A DNA stretch of 26,851 bases, taken from the IMG/VR virus record IMGVR_UViG_3300013372_005923, positions 1-26,851 of that record; one strand, written 5' to 3'. Within the stretch, counting starts at the first letter, position 1. The number at the start of each line of letters is the position of its first letter. The stretch comes from a virus. The position numbers and the translations under genes are program-made. Shown piece after piece: positions 8,892 to 16,843 of this stretch. The notes beneath the pieces were generated by a model that was not told where the DNA came from, did not search any database, and worked only from the letters and a program-made list of their open reading frames with translations.

Positions 8892-11800
8892 TTAATTTTT
8901 GATTGTGACTGATTGGCCTCGTGAATTCTCTACAGTTCTTTTTGTGGCGCCGATGGGTGGAGTTGTTTTTTCAATAAAGGTAGACATTGCCGCACCAGCA
9001 ACCTTCTCTAATAGCTCGGCAAATATTTTGCCCCTAGAACCGCTTGAGCCGACTTGTCTGTCAACAACAGCCATTACGGCATCAAGAATTTGGTCTGCTT
9101 CATCTGCCGTAATTGTCAAAGACCCAGCATTTGTTCTTGTTGAGCCAAGTTTCCCAGATTCTTGACGTTTTAAAATAGACTGCAATAGCTGCAAGCCATT
9201 TCTTGTTTTATCATCGGTTGCTTTCGATATTTCTTTTGGTAATGAAGTTTCTATTTCATTCCACCATGTTGCTTCGGCATTAATTTGAGTTCTTGGCGCC
9301 TTTTCTTTGTTGGTTGACGTCCTGGACCTCAGGCCCACCACTCCTGAGCTCCCCTGTTTTCTTCTAGACCTAGCCGTTAAGTAATTCGTGGCACTATTTA
9401 TGCTATTAAACACAACATCAGAAATATCGTCGTCGCCACCAGCAGCACCGATTAGGTCATCTAGAGGGTTTAGTTCTCGGGTGATTTCTGTTGGTTTTTC
9501 AATTTCTTCCAATTCAGCTCGGCGGGCAGCCATTGACGATGCAATAATTTCTAAATATTCCTTAAGTTTTCCTTCTTTCACTGTGCTGGCTTCTGTAAGG
9601 TCTAATTGCATTTCGGAAAGAAGGTTGGAAATTAAGTTTTCAGCGTTTTTAAGAGATTCAGCTGTTTCTCCATCACCAAGTTCTGAGTCAACAGCAGCAA
9701 GAGTCTCTCTGGTTTGTTTGTCAAGCAATTTTCTTACGTTGCCACGTCCTGACTCATTGGCATCCAAAAATTGACGTAATCTTTCCGTGGCTTTCAAAAA
9801 CTTTGAAATTTCTTCCGACTCATCAGAAGATTCTGGTTTTTCAGGGTTAGGTTTTTCTTTTTTAGGTTTTGTTTGAGCCCTAGATTCGCCTTCTCTTTTT
9901 TCTTTTTCTAATCTTTCAGCCTTTAGTTTTTCAAGTCTTTTGGCTCTTGCGGCTTTTGCTATTGTTGCTTCTTCATCAGCCAACATTTGCGTGTTTATCA
10001 TGTCAAGCTGACGTGACCGAACCTCTTCACTCAAACCAAGCGTTGGCGCTTCGTTGAGTAGCCAATTTTCTTTTTCAGGGAGGGACATTAGGCGCCAATT
10101 ATTTGGTTGTACGTCAGCCATTCTTTTAGCTATTTCAACACGTCTAGGAGAAGTTTCTGCGCTACTTGTTGCGGGAGGCTTGACCAGTCTTGTTTGGGTT
10201 TTTGAACCCATTCTTCGACCGCCGCCACCTTTCCTTGCCCTTAATTCGCCGCCTTTATTTTCAATAATTTTATTTAAAGAATCTTTCAAATATTTAATAT
10301 CAGCATTGTTTGCGTCTTGACTCTCTATTTCTGATAGTGCTGCAGAAATGTCTTGTGGGTCGAAATCAATTTGAATTGAGCCCTTATATCTGTTTGCAAC
10401 AAGGCTTTGTTTTATTCTGCCCAAAACAGAGTCTGGATTAATTTCTGACCCTGGTGCGGCGGTTGTATCAATTGCTTTAATCAATTTTTCAGCAATTGGT
10501 CTTGTCATTGAAGTTGTAAATTTTGATGGGTTGCTGTTGCTTCTTAAGCCAGAACTGCGGGCTACTGGACTTCTGGTTGGCATTTTTGTTGGGGCGGGCA
10601 TTTCGCGCCAGGTTCCATCGAAAATCAAGCCGTCATTGTCAATGTCTCGTCGTTTTTTGGGGTCAAGTTCCCCAGTAATTTTAGAAAGCGCGCCTCTAGC
10701 GCGCCTTGCTTTTCCCTTACCACCGCCACCAAGTGACCGACCAATAATTTTACCAATGCCTTTTGTCGCGGTTTCAATGGCTTGATATGCATCGTTGTCG
10801 ATTTCTGAAGTAATTAAAATTCCATTTTCTGTCACAAGCGTCTCTACGCGGTGATAATCAAATACTGGGTCTAGTAGTTGTTTTGTTTTAAATGCAAACC
10901 TGGGCTCACATTCAACAATAAAATCTGACTTTGTCTCAACTTCAGAGCCAACAATTTCTTGCAATGTTTCAATTACATTTTTTAATTTATTAACCGTACG
11001 GCTATTAATTGCACGACCAACTTTTGTTTCTTGGTTAATTTCGTCAAGAATGAAATCAAGTTCATCCATCGCTGTTTTTTCGTCGTTTTTAGGCATTACT
11101 GTTCCAAAAACAACACTTGGATTCTCTGGACTTCTTGGGGTCGAATAAGCAAGAGCAGGAATTGAAGGGGTCGGTACTGGTCTTGGCGCCAAGTTCATCA
11201 TTGATGGACCAAGCTGTTCAGGTTTGCCAAACATCCATTGTTCCCCATCAAAGTAATATCCGAGCCTAAACATTCCTTTGCCTGGCTTCATGAACATGAC
11301 GGAACTTTCAGTCGCTTTCATCACCTTGATTGGGCCGCCAGTGCGTGAAGTTAATTCTCTTTCTAATGCCGCAACACGGTCGCTATCTGCTGGTTGAGCC
11401 ACCCCTTGTGCAAATGGGTCAACTGGACCTTTGGGTTTTTCAACAATCGGCATTGGTGAACCGCTGGTTGCATACATGTGCATTTTTTCTTCTTCGCTTT
11501 TTACCGAGATGGTCCCAGTTAATTGGTTGGCCCCATGTAAAACTGGACTAACTTCATAAAGTTCAACTTCTCTTAGAACATTTGCTTGTCGAGTATTGTC
11601 GTAGATGGCATCTAAGGTTTTATAGCCAATTGACCATTCTTGTTCTTCGCCAAAGAATGCAATATTGGCAAAAGCTTCTTTGCCTTTTTCGGAATTCAAA
11701 TTAAATTGGACTTTTGCAAACAAGCCACCAATCCCAGCGGCTTTCATTTTTGAAGGCAATCTGGGGTCATTGGATGGGACTTCGTAAATTTCTAAAACTT

Positions 11801-12002
11801 TACCAATTGGGTCATTCCAATTATGGCCCCAAACAACACGCGGTTTGCGACGGGTTAAGCTTTTTGTAAAAGCGCCCGAAATAACAATATCGCCAACGCT
11901 GTCTTTATTGCCAATTCCAGCAACAAAACATTCAACAATACCCTGTGCCTCATCAATATTGATTTGGCCAGTATTGGCTTTAAATTTAATTTCTGAGTTC
12001 AT
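8892..12002 (-). CDS. HK97-type prohead protease (S78) with a long modular C-terminal extension (1036 aa)
   Basis: Residues 1-170 are a recognisable S78 prohead protease: VVWGHNW with the putative catalytic His60, EEQEWSIGYK with Ser124, and the family signature ELYEVSPVLHGAN at 148-159. This enzyme cleaves scaffold and capsid proteins during head maturation. The usual length is about 200 residues, so some 850 are extra. The extension holds Pro-rich linkers (265-300), Gly/Lys/Arg-rich stretches (425-440, 586-603), DIDNDGLIFDGTWREMPAP (453-471), GLRS at 485-488 and 890-893, a charged helical segment at 670-735 and several helical blocks. The ATG at 12002 follows the portal by 102 bases. The extension could be a fused scaffold or internal head protein that the protease itself cuts; that is inference. 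The protease call is firm. Confidence 0.9.
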   Translation of the reverse strand: MNSEIKFKANTGQINIDEAQGIVECFVAGIGNKDSVGDIVISGAFTKSLTRRKPRVVWGHNWNDPIGKVLEIYEVPSNDPRLPSKMKAAGIGGLFAKVQFNLNSEKGKEAFANIAFFGEEQEWSIGYKTLDAIYDNTRQANVLREVELYEVSPVLHGANQLTGTISVKSEEEKMHMYATSGSPMPIVEKPKGPVDPFAQGVAQPADSDRVAALERELTSRTGGPIKVMKATESSVMFMKPGKGMFRLGYYFDGEQWMFGKPEQLGPSMMNLAPRPVPTPSIPALAYSTPRSPENPSVVFGTVMPKNDEKTAMDELDFILDEINQETKVGRAINSRTVNKLKNVIETLQEIVGSEVETKSDFIVECEPRFAFKTKQLLDPVFDYHRVETLVTENGILITSEIDNDAYQAIETATKGIGKIIGRSLGGGGKGKARRARGALSKITGELDPKKRRDIDNDGLIFDGTWREMPAPTKMPTRSPVARSSGLRSNSNPSKFTTSMTRPIAEKLIKAIDTTAAPGSEINPDSVLGRIKQSLVANRYKGSIQIDFDPQDISAALSEIESQDANNADIKYLKDSLNKIIENKGGELRARKGGGGRRMGSKTQTRLVKPPATSSAETSPRRVEIAKRMADVQPNNWRLMSLPEKENWLLNEAPTLGLSEEVRSRQLDMINTQMLADEEATIAKAARAKRLEKLKAERLEKEKREGESRAQTKPKKEKPNPEKPESSDESEEISKFLKATERLRQFLDANESGRGNVRKLLDKQTRETLAAVDSELGDGETAESLKNAENLISNLLSEMQLDLTEASTVKEGKLKEYLEIIASSMAARRAELEEIEKPTEITRELNPLDDLIGAAGGDDDISDVVFNSINSATNYLTARSRRKQGSSGVVGLRSRTSTNKEKAPRTQINAEATWWNEIETSLPKEISKATDDKTRNGLQLLQSILKRQESGKLGSTRTNAGSLTITADEADQILDAVMAVVDRQVGSSGSRGKIFAELLEKVAGAAMSTFIEKTTPPIGATKRTVENSRGQSVTIKN
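10590..10634 (-). repeat. Protein-level repeat DGLIFDGTWREMPAP, copy 2
   Basis: This is the same 15-residue peptide as at 9-53, here residues 457-471 of the protease protein. It is preceded by a basic stretch containing IGR and GE.DP, as in copy 1, so the shared module is about 50 residues with the last 15 identical. Confidence 0.85.
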
Positions 12003-12104
12003 TTAACCTACTTGTTGCGAAGTACCTAAATAATAATTGATAAAGGCCCTACAGGACAGAAGGTATTCAACTTAATTTCAGTAAAAGAAAATAATTTACT
12101 TAAA
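12003..12104 (-). other. Intergenic gap between portal and protease genes
   Basis: This 102-base AT-rich gap has no open frame. On the minus strand it holds TATTAT directly followed by TTAGGTA (12023-12029), about 21 bases before the protease ATG. The same heptamer occurs in three plus-strand leaders. A weak AT-only inverted repeat (AGTAAA/TTTACT) lies next to the portal stop codon. Confidence 0.4.
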
Positions 12105-14090
12105 TTAATTTCCGAATTGCCAAGCTCTCCGAGCTTCTTGTTCCGCCAATTCATAAATTTCGCTACCTAAAAGATTTGAAAAAGCAGAAACACAATCGGC
12201 CCTAAAAACAATGTTTCTATTTTCGCCATCAATAACTGGCAGACAATCTAGATATGCCTTATTCAACATTGAATAAGTTTCATCATTCATTTGCTTAATT
12301 CTGTTCATTTGTGAGTCAAGGTACACATCAATATCTTCTTTTTGAAGACTCTTGTTTGACAAAGATGTTTTATTTGATTCCTGAATAATTGTTGACAAAA
12401 TTGGCTTAATGTCTTCATCCATTTGTTTGTTCCAAATTTCCGTTACGAAGATGGTCGAAACATCAAGATTGCCAGTAGATATTGATTTTTTAGCTTTTAC
12501 ACCAGTTGCTTTTTCCATTACAACACGTTGTTGGCGTTCAATTGTTCTTTCAAGGCTTCTATTCAAAATTTCAGTCCATCTTTGTAAAGCCAAATTTTCG
12601 CTTTTTGTTTCAATCTCCCCAAAAGAATTGGCTGAAAGCTGTCCCTCTGGTGGGGGAGCGACAGTGTTTTGTGGTGCTCCTGTTTCTGCTGCTAAAGCGC
12701 CAGACATAGTGTCTGGCTGTGGTGCAGACCCATCTTGTACTGCGAGGGGGCTTGGCATTGTCCCATCTGGCGCCATTGGCATTTCTGGAGTTGCTCCTGG
12801 CATACCTGGGGCTCCAGGCATGCCAGGTACTGCAGCTTGCGGCTGCTCCATTTCTTTTTCGGTGTTAGCTATTGGGGTCAAGTTTGGATTCATCAAAAGA
12901 GAATCTGCTAAATCACTCTTTACTGTTTTTCTTCCAGTTGCAGTTCGGTACTCGTTAGTGCTCAACAAACCAACATTGAATTCATCCATGAAATATCGTG
13001 AACGTTCTTGTTTGTAAAGAATCAAGATAGGAACATTGCCTGTGTCAAAATCTACATAATTAACATCATCCAATTCATCTAAAGCTCTAGCGAGAAGGTC
13101 TAAGTGAGGGAGCATTGTTTCATTCCAAAAAACCCTATGCTCTTCAGCGGCGTTAGAAAAAGTTCTCCCTGATGCATTGCCTATCACGGATTCGGGAACA
13201 CCAAAAGCGGCCAAAATTTCTTCTTTTTGTATTTGTCTCATTTGTACGTAGGACGCATCTCTGGGGTTTGAGGAAGTGTCTACAAAATCAACTCCGTCGT
13301 CAGCAGCAATTACTGTAGTAGCTCCCGCACGTGTTAAATTACCCCTAAATCTATTGCGTAATTCATCTTTGTCGTCTTCGTCAATTTCTCCTTTAACTAC
13401 AAGGATTCCACCAGGACGACCGTCGTTTAATAAATAATTTCTGTTATAAACTTTTGCTAAGTTTTCAATTTCAATTGCAATACCAGCAGACTCCATTGGT
13501 GTCAAAGACAAATATGGGTCAAGAGGATGAGGTCGGCGAATCCACAAAACATCTTCTGGTTTAAGGATGATTTTCTCACCAGTAGGCATTGCGACTTCAT
13601 AGCCAGAGATAAAAGTTTTTGGATGCGGAATTGGGGCAGTGTGTTGTGGTGGTAAAAGGTTTAAAGCAATTACTCCACCATCGCGGCCTTTGACTTTTTC
13701 AATAAATGCTCCGCGTGAGCTCATTAACAGTTGCGAAGATAGGCGGTACCTAAAGATGAAAGCATTTTCCCCCATGTTTGCTTTTGTATTTAAAATTTCA
13801 ACTAAGGGATTATTGAAGGCTCGTCTCCCAGTTATTATTTCTCCATCGCGCGAATTCTCTTTTCGCAAAATAATTGGAAGTCGTGCTTGGTTTCCAGCAA
13901 TTGCATCAATACATCTTGTTACCCAAGTAACTTTTTGAAAACCTTCCCTATATGCCCTTTCGACATCCCACATGTCTCGATATGGTTTCCCAACAAAAGC
14001 AGGATTTTGGGCAACTGGGGCGCCAGGGCCAATAGTTTTAAATGAAAATGCGCCTTTGGCGGATTTGTTATTTGCTGAATTCCATGCCAC
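12105..14090 (-). CDS. HK97-type phage portal protein with Pro/Gly/Met linker and C-terminal helical domain (661 aa)
   Basis: The portal forms the dodecameric ring at the head vertex through which DNA is packaged. Residues about 35-345 show the family pattern: WVTRCIDAIA near 56-65, LSLTPMESAGIAIEIENLAK near 195-213, NDGRPGGIL near 222-230, and FGVPESVIGNASGRTFSNAAE near 296-316. A Pro/Gly/Ala/Met linker (about 417-485, with PGMPGAPGMPG) leads to a charged, helical C-terminal domain (490-661) not found in minimal portals of 400-500 residues; it could contact internal head proteins. The GTG start at 14090 lies two bases after the stop of the small membrane gene, which suggests coupling. The portal is divergent from the terminase, whereas in most phages the two run in the same direction. 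Confidence 0.93.
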   Translation of the reverse strand: MAWNSANNKSAKGAFSFKTIGPGAPVAQNPAFVGKPYRDMWDVERAYREGFQKVTWVTRCIDAIAGNQARLPIILRKENSRDGEIITGRRAFNNPLVEILNTKANMGENAFIFRYRLSSQLLMSSRGAFIEKVKGRDGGVIALNLLPPQHTAPIPHPKTFISGYEVAMPTGEKIILKPEDVLWIRRPHPLDPYLSLTPMESAGIAIEIENLAKVYNRNYLLNDGRPGGILVVKGEIDEDDKDELRNRFRGNLTRAGATTVIAADDGVDFVDTSSNPRDASYVQMRQIQKEEILAAFGVPESVIGNASGRTFSNAAEEHRVFWNETMLPHLDLLARALDELDDVNYVDFDTGNVPILILYKQERSRYFMDEFNVGLLSTNEYRTATGRKTVKSDLADSLLMNPNLTPIANTEKEMEQPQAAVPGMPGAPGMPGATPEMPMAPDGTMPSPLAVQDGSAPQPDTMSGALAAETGAPQNTVAPPPEGQLSANSFGEIETKSENLALQRWTEILNRSLERTIERQQRVVMEKATGVKAKKSISTGNLDVSTIFVTEIWNKQMDEDIKPILSTIIQESNKTSLSNKSLQKEDIDVYLDSQMNRIKQMNDETYSMLNKAYLDCLPVIDGENRNIVFRADCVSAFSNLLGSEIYELAEQEARRAWQFGN

Positions 14091-14092
14091 GT

Positions 14093-14272
14093 TTAATCAG
14101 CGCCCAAAATAAAACCGAATATGCCACACGATATGCCTGCCACCAGGAAGCCAATTGGGGGTGCTATAAGGAATCCTCCAACTGCACTAAACAGTATAAA
14201 TGAAAGCATTAGCAAATTCGCGGAGGTAGTGCGGTTCAATTTTGATTTTAGAAAAACCAGTGTTTTCTTCAT
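14093..14272 (-). CDS. Small two-helix membrane protein
   Basis: From the ATG at 14272 (GGTGGG just upstream) the product is 59 residues; a longer frame from 14317 has no ribosome site and would run through the palindrome at 14293-14305. The start MKKTLVFLKSKLNR is positively charged. It is followed by two hydrophobic helices (about 19-38 and 40-57) separated by APP, so it probably sits in the inner membrane with a short hairpin. It is the first gene of the head operon, abutting the portal. Its function is unknown; a holin-like or assembly-site role is possible but unsupported. Confidence 0.6.
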   Translation of the reverse strand: MKKTLVFLKSKLNRTTSANLLMLSFILFSAVGGFLIAPPIGFLVAGISCGIFGFILGAD

Positions 14273-14292
14273 TCCCACCAACCTAGCGCATA

Positions 14293-14305
14293 AGTATGAC
14301 ATACT
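14293..14305. promoter_or_regulatory. Palindrome AGTATG-A-CATACT in the divergent promoter region
   Basis: This is a perfect 6-bp inverted repeat with a one-base centre, placed in the only region between the two divergent operons. It lies 25 bases upstream of the terminase GTG and 21 bases upstream of the preferred start of the membrane protein gene. Its size and place suit a dimeric repressor or activator operator; no regulator gene is present in the window. Confidence 0.4.
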
Positions 14306-14329
14306 AATAGAACTCATTGGAGATAAATC

Positions 14330-15634
14330 GTGAATGATTGGAATAAAGTTTTAGAATATCTGGAGCCCAAAAAGCCATTATTTTGTCCAGAAACCCCATC
14401 CGTAAACCAAAAAGTTTTTTTGAGAACTTATTCAATTGAAGCATTATTTGGTGGTGCTGCTGGTGGGGGTAAGTCATCTGCATTATTAATGGCCGCCCTA
14501 CAGTATGTTGATGTGCCTGGTTATTCAGCGCTTCTTTTGCGTCGCACTTTTGCTGACCTTTCCTTGCCTGGAGCCTTAATGGACAGATTTAGGACATGGA
14601 TGTCTGGATATGAAGAAGTCCATTGGAATGCCAACAGTTTTATAGCGACTTTCCCATCTGGCGCCAGAGTTTCTTTTGGCTACCTAAACAATGCTGGTGA
14701 CTATCTTCGATATAAAGGTTCCGAGTTTCAATTTATAGGCATGGACGAAGTAACCGAGATAAGAGAAGGAGACTATAGATACCTGTTCTCTCGTCTTCGT
14801 CGCCCAGCATCAGGCCCATTAGCAGAAGTGCCATTAAGAATGAGATGCGCATCCAACCCAGCCCCCAATTGGGTTAGGCAAAGATTCATCGTTGAGGGCA
14901 AAGAGAAGCAAAGGGTATTTGTTCCCTCAAAACTTACAGACAACCCTGGAATTGATGCAATTTCTTATAGGCAATCTCTTTCTGCGCTTGACCCAGTTGA
15001 GAGACGAAGGCTTGAAGAGGGCGACTGGTGGTCAACAACTTTAGGGACAATGTTTGAAAGAACATCTGTTGTCATTATTGATAATAACGAATTACCACCA
15101 ATCACCTCTTCGGCAAAAGTTGTTAGGTTTTGGGACCTTGCAGCGACCGAACCTTCAGACAAGACACCCAATCCAGACTGGACAGTAGGGACATTGATGC
15201 TATTTGACCAAGGTGTTGCCTATATTTTGGATGTTAAACGAGCAAGATTAAAACATGAAAAAGTCGAACAATTCATAGCACAAACAGCTTACGAAGATGG
15301 TCTTAACGTACCAATCCGTATGGAGCAAGAACCAGGCTCTTCGGGTAAAGCATTAGTGGACCAATTTGCACGATACGTATTGCCTGGTTCTGATTTCTCC
15401 GCAATACGTTCAACTGGAGATAAAATTACTAGAGCAAGACCATTTGCTGCCGCGGTAGCCAATGGCAACGTAAGAGTAGTTAGAGGCTCTTGGTTGTCTG
15501 AATGGATGGATGAATTAGCATCTTTCCCTGAAGCATGTGACCACGATGACCAAGTCGACTCTGCTTCGGGTGCGTTTTTATATTTAACTGGCTTAGGGTT
15601 GCCACAAAGAAAAAAAGTCAGTATTGTAGTTTAG
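14330..15634 (+). CDS. terL: Terminase large subunit
   Basis: This is the ATPase and nuclease that pumps DNA through the portal and cuts the concatemer. The 434 residues show a Walker A (GGAAGGGKSS, 41-50), a Walker B (FIGMDE, 135-140), a coupling SNP (175-177), and a C-terminal RNase H-like nuclease with FWDLAATE (Asp269), MEQEPGSSGK (331-340) and DHDDQVD (404-410). The length is normal. The start is a GTG at 14330 with GGAG seven bases upstream. It is the first gene of the rightward operon and faces away from the portal. No small terminase subunit is recognisable in the window. Confidence 0.95.
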   Translation: MNDWNKVLEYLEPKKPLFCPETPSVNQKVFLRTYSIEALFGGAAGGGKSSALLMAALQYVDVPGYSALLLRRTFADLSLPGALMDRFRTWMSGYEEVHWNANSFIATFPSGARVSFGYLNNAGDYLRYKGSEFQFIGMDEVTEIREGDYRYLFSRLRRPASGPLAEVPLRMRCASNPAPNWVRQRFIVEGKEKQRVFVPSKLTDNPGIDAISYRQSLSALDPVERRRLEEGDWWSTTLGTMFERTSVVIIDNNELPPITSSAKVVRFWDLAATEPSDKTPNPDWTVGTLMLFDQGVAYILDVKRARLKHEKVEQFIAQTAYEDGLNVPIRMEQEPGSSGKALVDQFARYVLPGSDFSAIRSTGDKITRARPFAAAVANGNVRVVRGSWLSEWMDELASFPEACDHDDQVDSASGAFLYLTGLGLPQRKKVSIVV

Positions 15635-15637
15635 GTA
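15599..15637 (+). promoter_or_regulatory. Candidate sigma70-type promoter TTGCCA-17-TATTGT with downstream TTAGGTA
   Basis: TTGCCA (15599-15604), a 17-base spacer and TATTGT (15622-15627) lie in the last codons of the terminase gene, about 40 bases before the ATG at 15667. TTAGGTA (15631-15637) follows after three bases. The same TATTGT-N3-TTAGGTA string occurs at 23906-23921. It would drive the recombination cassette. Confidence 0.45.
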
Positions 15638-15666
15638 TTTACTAACTTAATTAAATTAAAGGATTT

Positions 15667-16209
15667 ATGACAGACTCTCACGTTACCGAAAAACCAGATA
15701 CTAAATTTGAATACGGCCACTTCATTACTACGTTTGAAGCCAATCTTCGTTATATTGACGAAGTTTTAACTGAGTACGCAAGTAAGTCACCAGCGATTAC
15801 TGAAGCGGGCGAAATACTTTTACAACTGAACAAGATTAAACGCGACCTATCCGTGGTTTATGATTCTTATTCTAAAAAAGTTTTAGATTTAATGGGTAAT
15901 GATTCGATTGTAGATTTGCCATCGGGTGGCCTACTGGAGAAGAAAAGCGCAACGGAGCGTAAAAAATGGCAAAATCCAGAGTTGGCCAGTAGGGTTGCAG
16001 AACGTTTGTCGGAAATGTCAGTAGATATGGATACTGGCGAAGTAGTTATGGACGCAAAAGACATGGTTGTCAAACTGCTTGATTACGCAGCAGTTTCTTA
16101 CTGGCGTGTTGGTAAATTAAGCGAAATAGGAATCAATCCTGATGCATATTGCGAACAGGGTGAATACAAAACAAATTTAATAGTTAAAGGAACAAAATCT
16201 AGTGAGTAA
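15667..16209 (+). CDS. Conserved phage protein of unknown function next to the recombinase (180 aa)
   Basis: I recognise no domain. The protein is soluble and mostly helical, with heptad-like stretches at about 25-70. The C-terminal part (DYAAVSYWRVGKLSEIG) resembles, from memory, proteins that stand directly before single-strand annealing proteins in actinophages. AAAGGA lies just before the ATG. The gene overlaps the Rad52-like gene by eight bases, which points to coupled translation and a shared job in DNA recombination or replication. A Gam-like nuclease inhibitor or SSB-like partner is possible, but no motif proves it. Confidence 0.75.
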   Translation: MTDSHVTEKPDTKFEYGHFITTFEANLRYIDEVLTEYASKSPAITEAGEILLQLNKIKRDLSVVYDSYSKKVLDLMGNDSIVDLPSGGLLEKKSATERKKWQNPELASRVAERLSEMSVDMDTGEVVMDAKDMVVKLLDYAAVSYWRVGKLSEIGINPDAYCEQGEYKTNLIVKGTKSSE

Positions 16210-16843
16210 CATTTACCAATTATTGACAGAACCATTTCCAGTAGAAATGGAGCGCACCCTCAATAAGGGTGGGGCCAGCCTTGTTTATATTCCAGTTAGC
16301 GAAGTCATCACCAGGATGAACAAAATTATTGGTGTAGAAAACTGGTCTTATCAAGTTAAAACTTGGCAACAATTAGGAACATCAATAGTCGCCCACGTTA
16401 CCGTGACCGTTGAAATTGATGGCAAAACAATCACTAGAGATGGTGTTGGTGGACAGAGAATTAAATTAACCAAAAGTCAAGAGCCGCTAGATATTGGTGA
16501 CGAACTAAAGGGCGCCGTTTCTGATGCTTTGAAAAAAGCAGCTCAAACTTTAGGTATTGGTTTATATCTTGCACGTTCTGACGACGCAATAGAGATTGAA
16601 CAAGCAATTGATGCATCTAATGAGCCACCAACCCCACATGAATTAAATTGGGAAAATTTTAAACAGGTTTCCAAAAACTTAACAAAATCTCAAAAAGATG
16701 AATTAAATAATTCATGGATAAGTAAATACAAGGACGCATCAAAACCAACATCTGCCAAGGATGTCACTCCAGAAGTTCTTGAATTTTTACACACCGAAGC
16801 TGTTCGAATTCAACTCGGTGGGCAATATGTTGAACGAAAATAA
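16202..16843 (+). CDS. Rad52-like single-strand annealing protein
   Basis: This is a Rad52/Rad22-superfamily annealase, which coats single-stranded DNA and pairs complementary strands in phage recombination. Signs are the N-terminal YQLLTEPFP, YIPVSEVITRMNKIIGVENWSY (29-50), a beta sheet around HVTVTVEIDGKTITRDGVGG (65-84), and the signature AVSDALKKAAQTLGIGLYLA (105-124). The conserved core spans about 1-130; residues 130-213 are a helical tail of the kind that binds partner proteins. The start is a GTG at 16202 inside the end of the previous gene. It is paired with a RecB/Cas4-like nuclease downstream, the usual exonuclease-annealase partnership. Confidence 0.88.
   Translation: MSNIYQLLTEPFPVEMERTLNKGGASLVYIPVSEVITRMNKIIGVENWSYQVKTWQQLGTSIVAHVTVTVEIDGKTITRDGVGGQRIKLTKSQEPLDIGDELKGAVSDALKKAAQTLGIGLYLARSDDAIEIEQAIDASNEPPTPHELNWENFKQVSKNLTKSQKDELNNSWISKYKDASKPTSAKDVTPEVLEFLHTEAVRIQLGGQYVERK

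Noticed and set aside
12409-13017. Plus-strand 202-aa open frame with Gly-rich collagen-like stretch
   Set aside because: It is antisense to the portal gene; the Gly pattern is the mirror of the portal's PGMPG linker and no ribosome site or family is seen.
14121-14333. Plus-strand frame overlapping the divergent region
   Set aside because: It is antisense to the small membrane protein gene and overlaps the terminase start; no family is visible.
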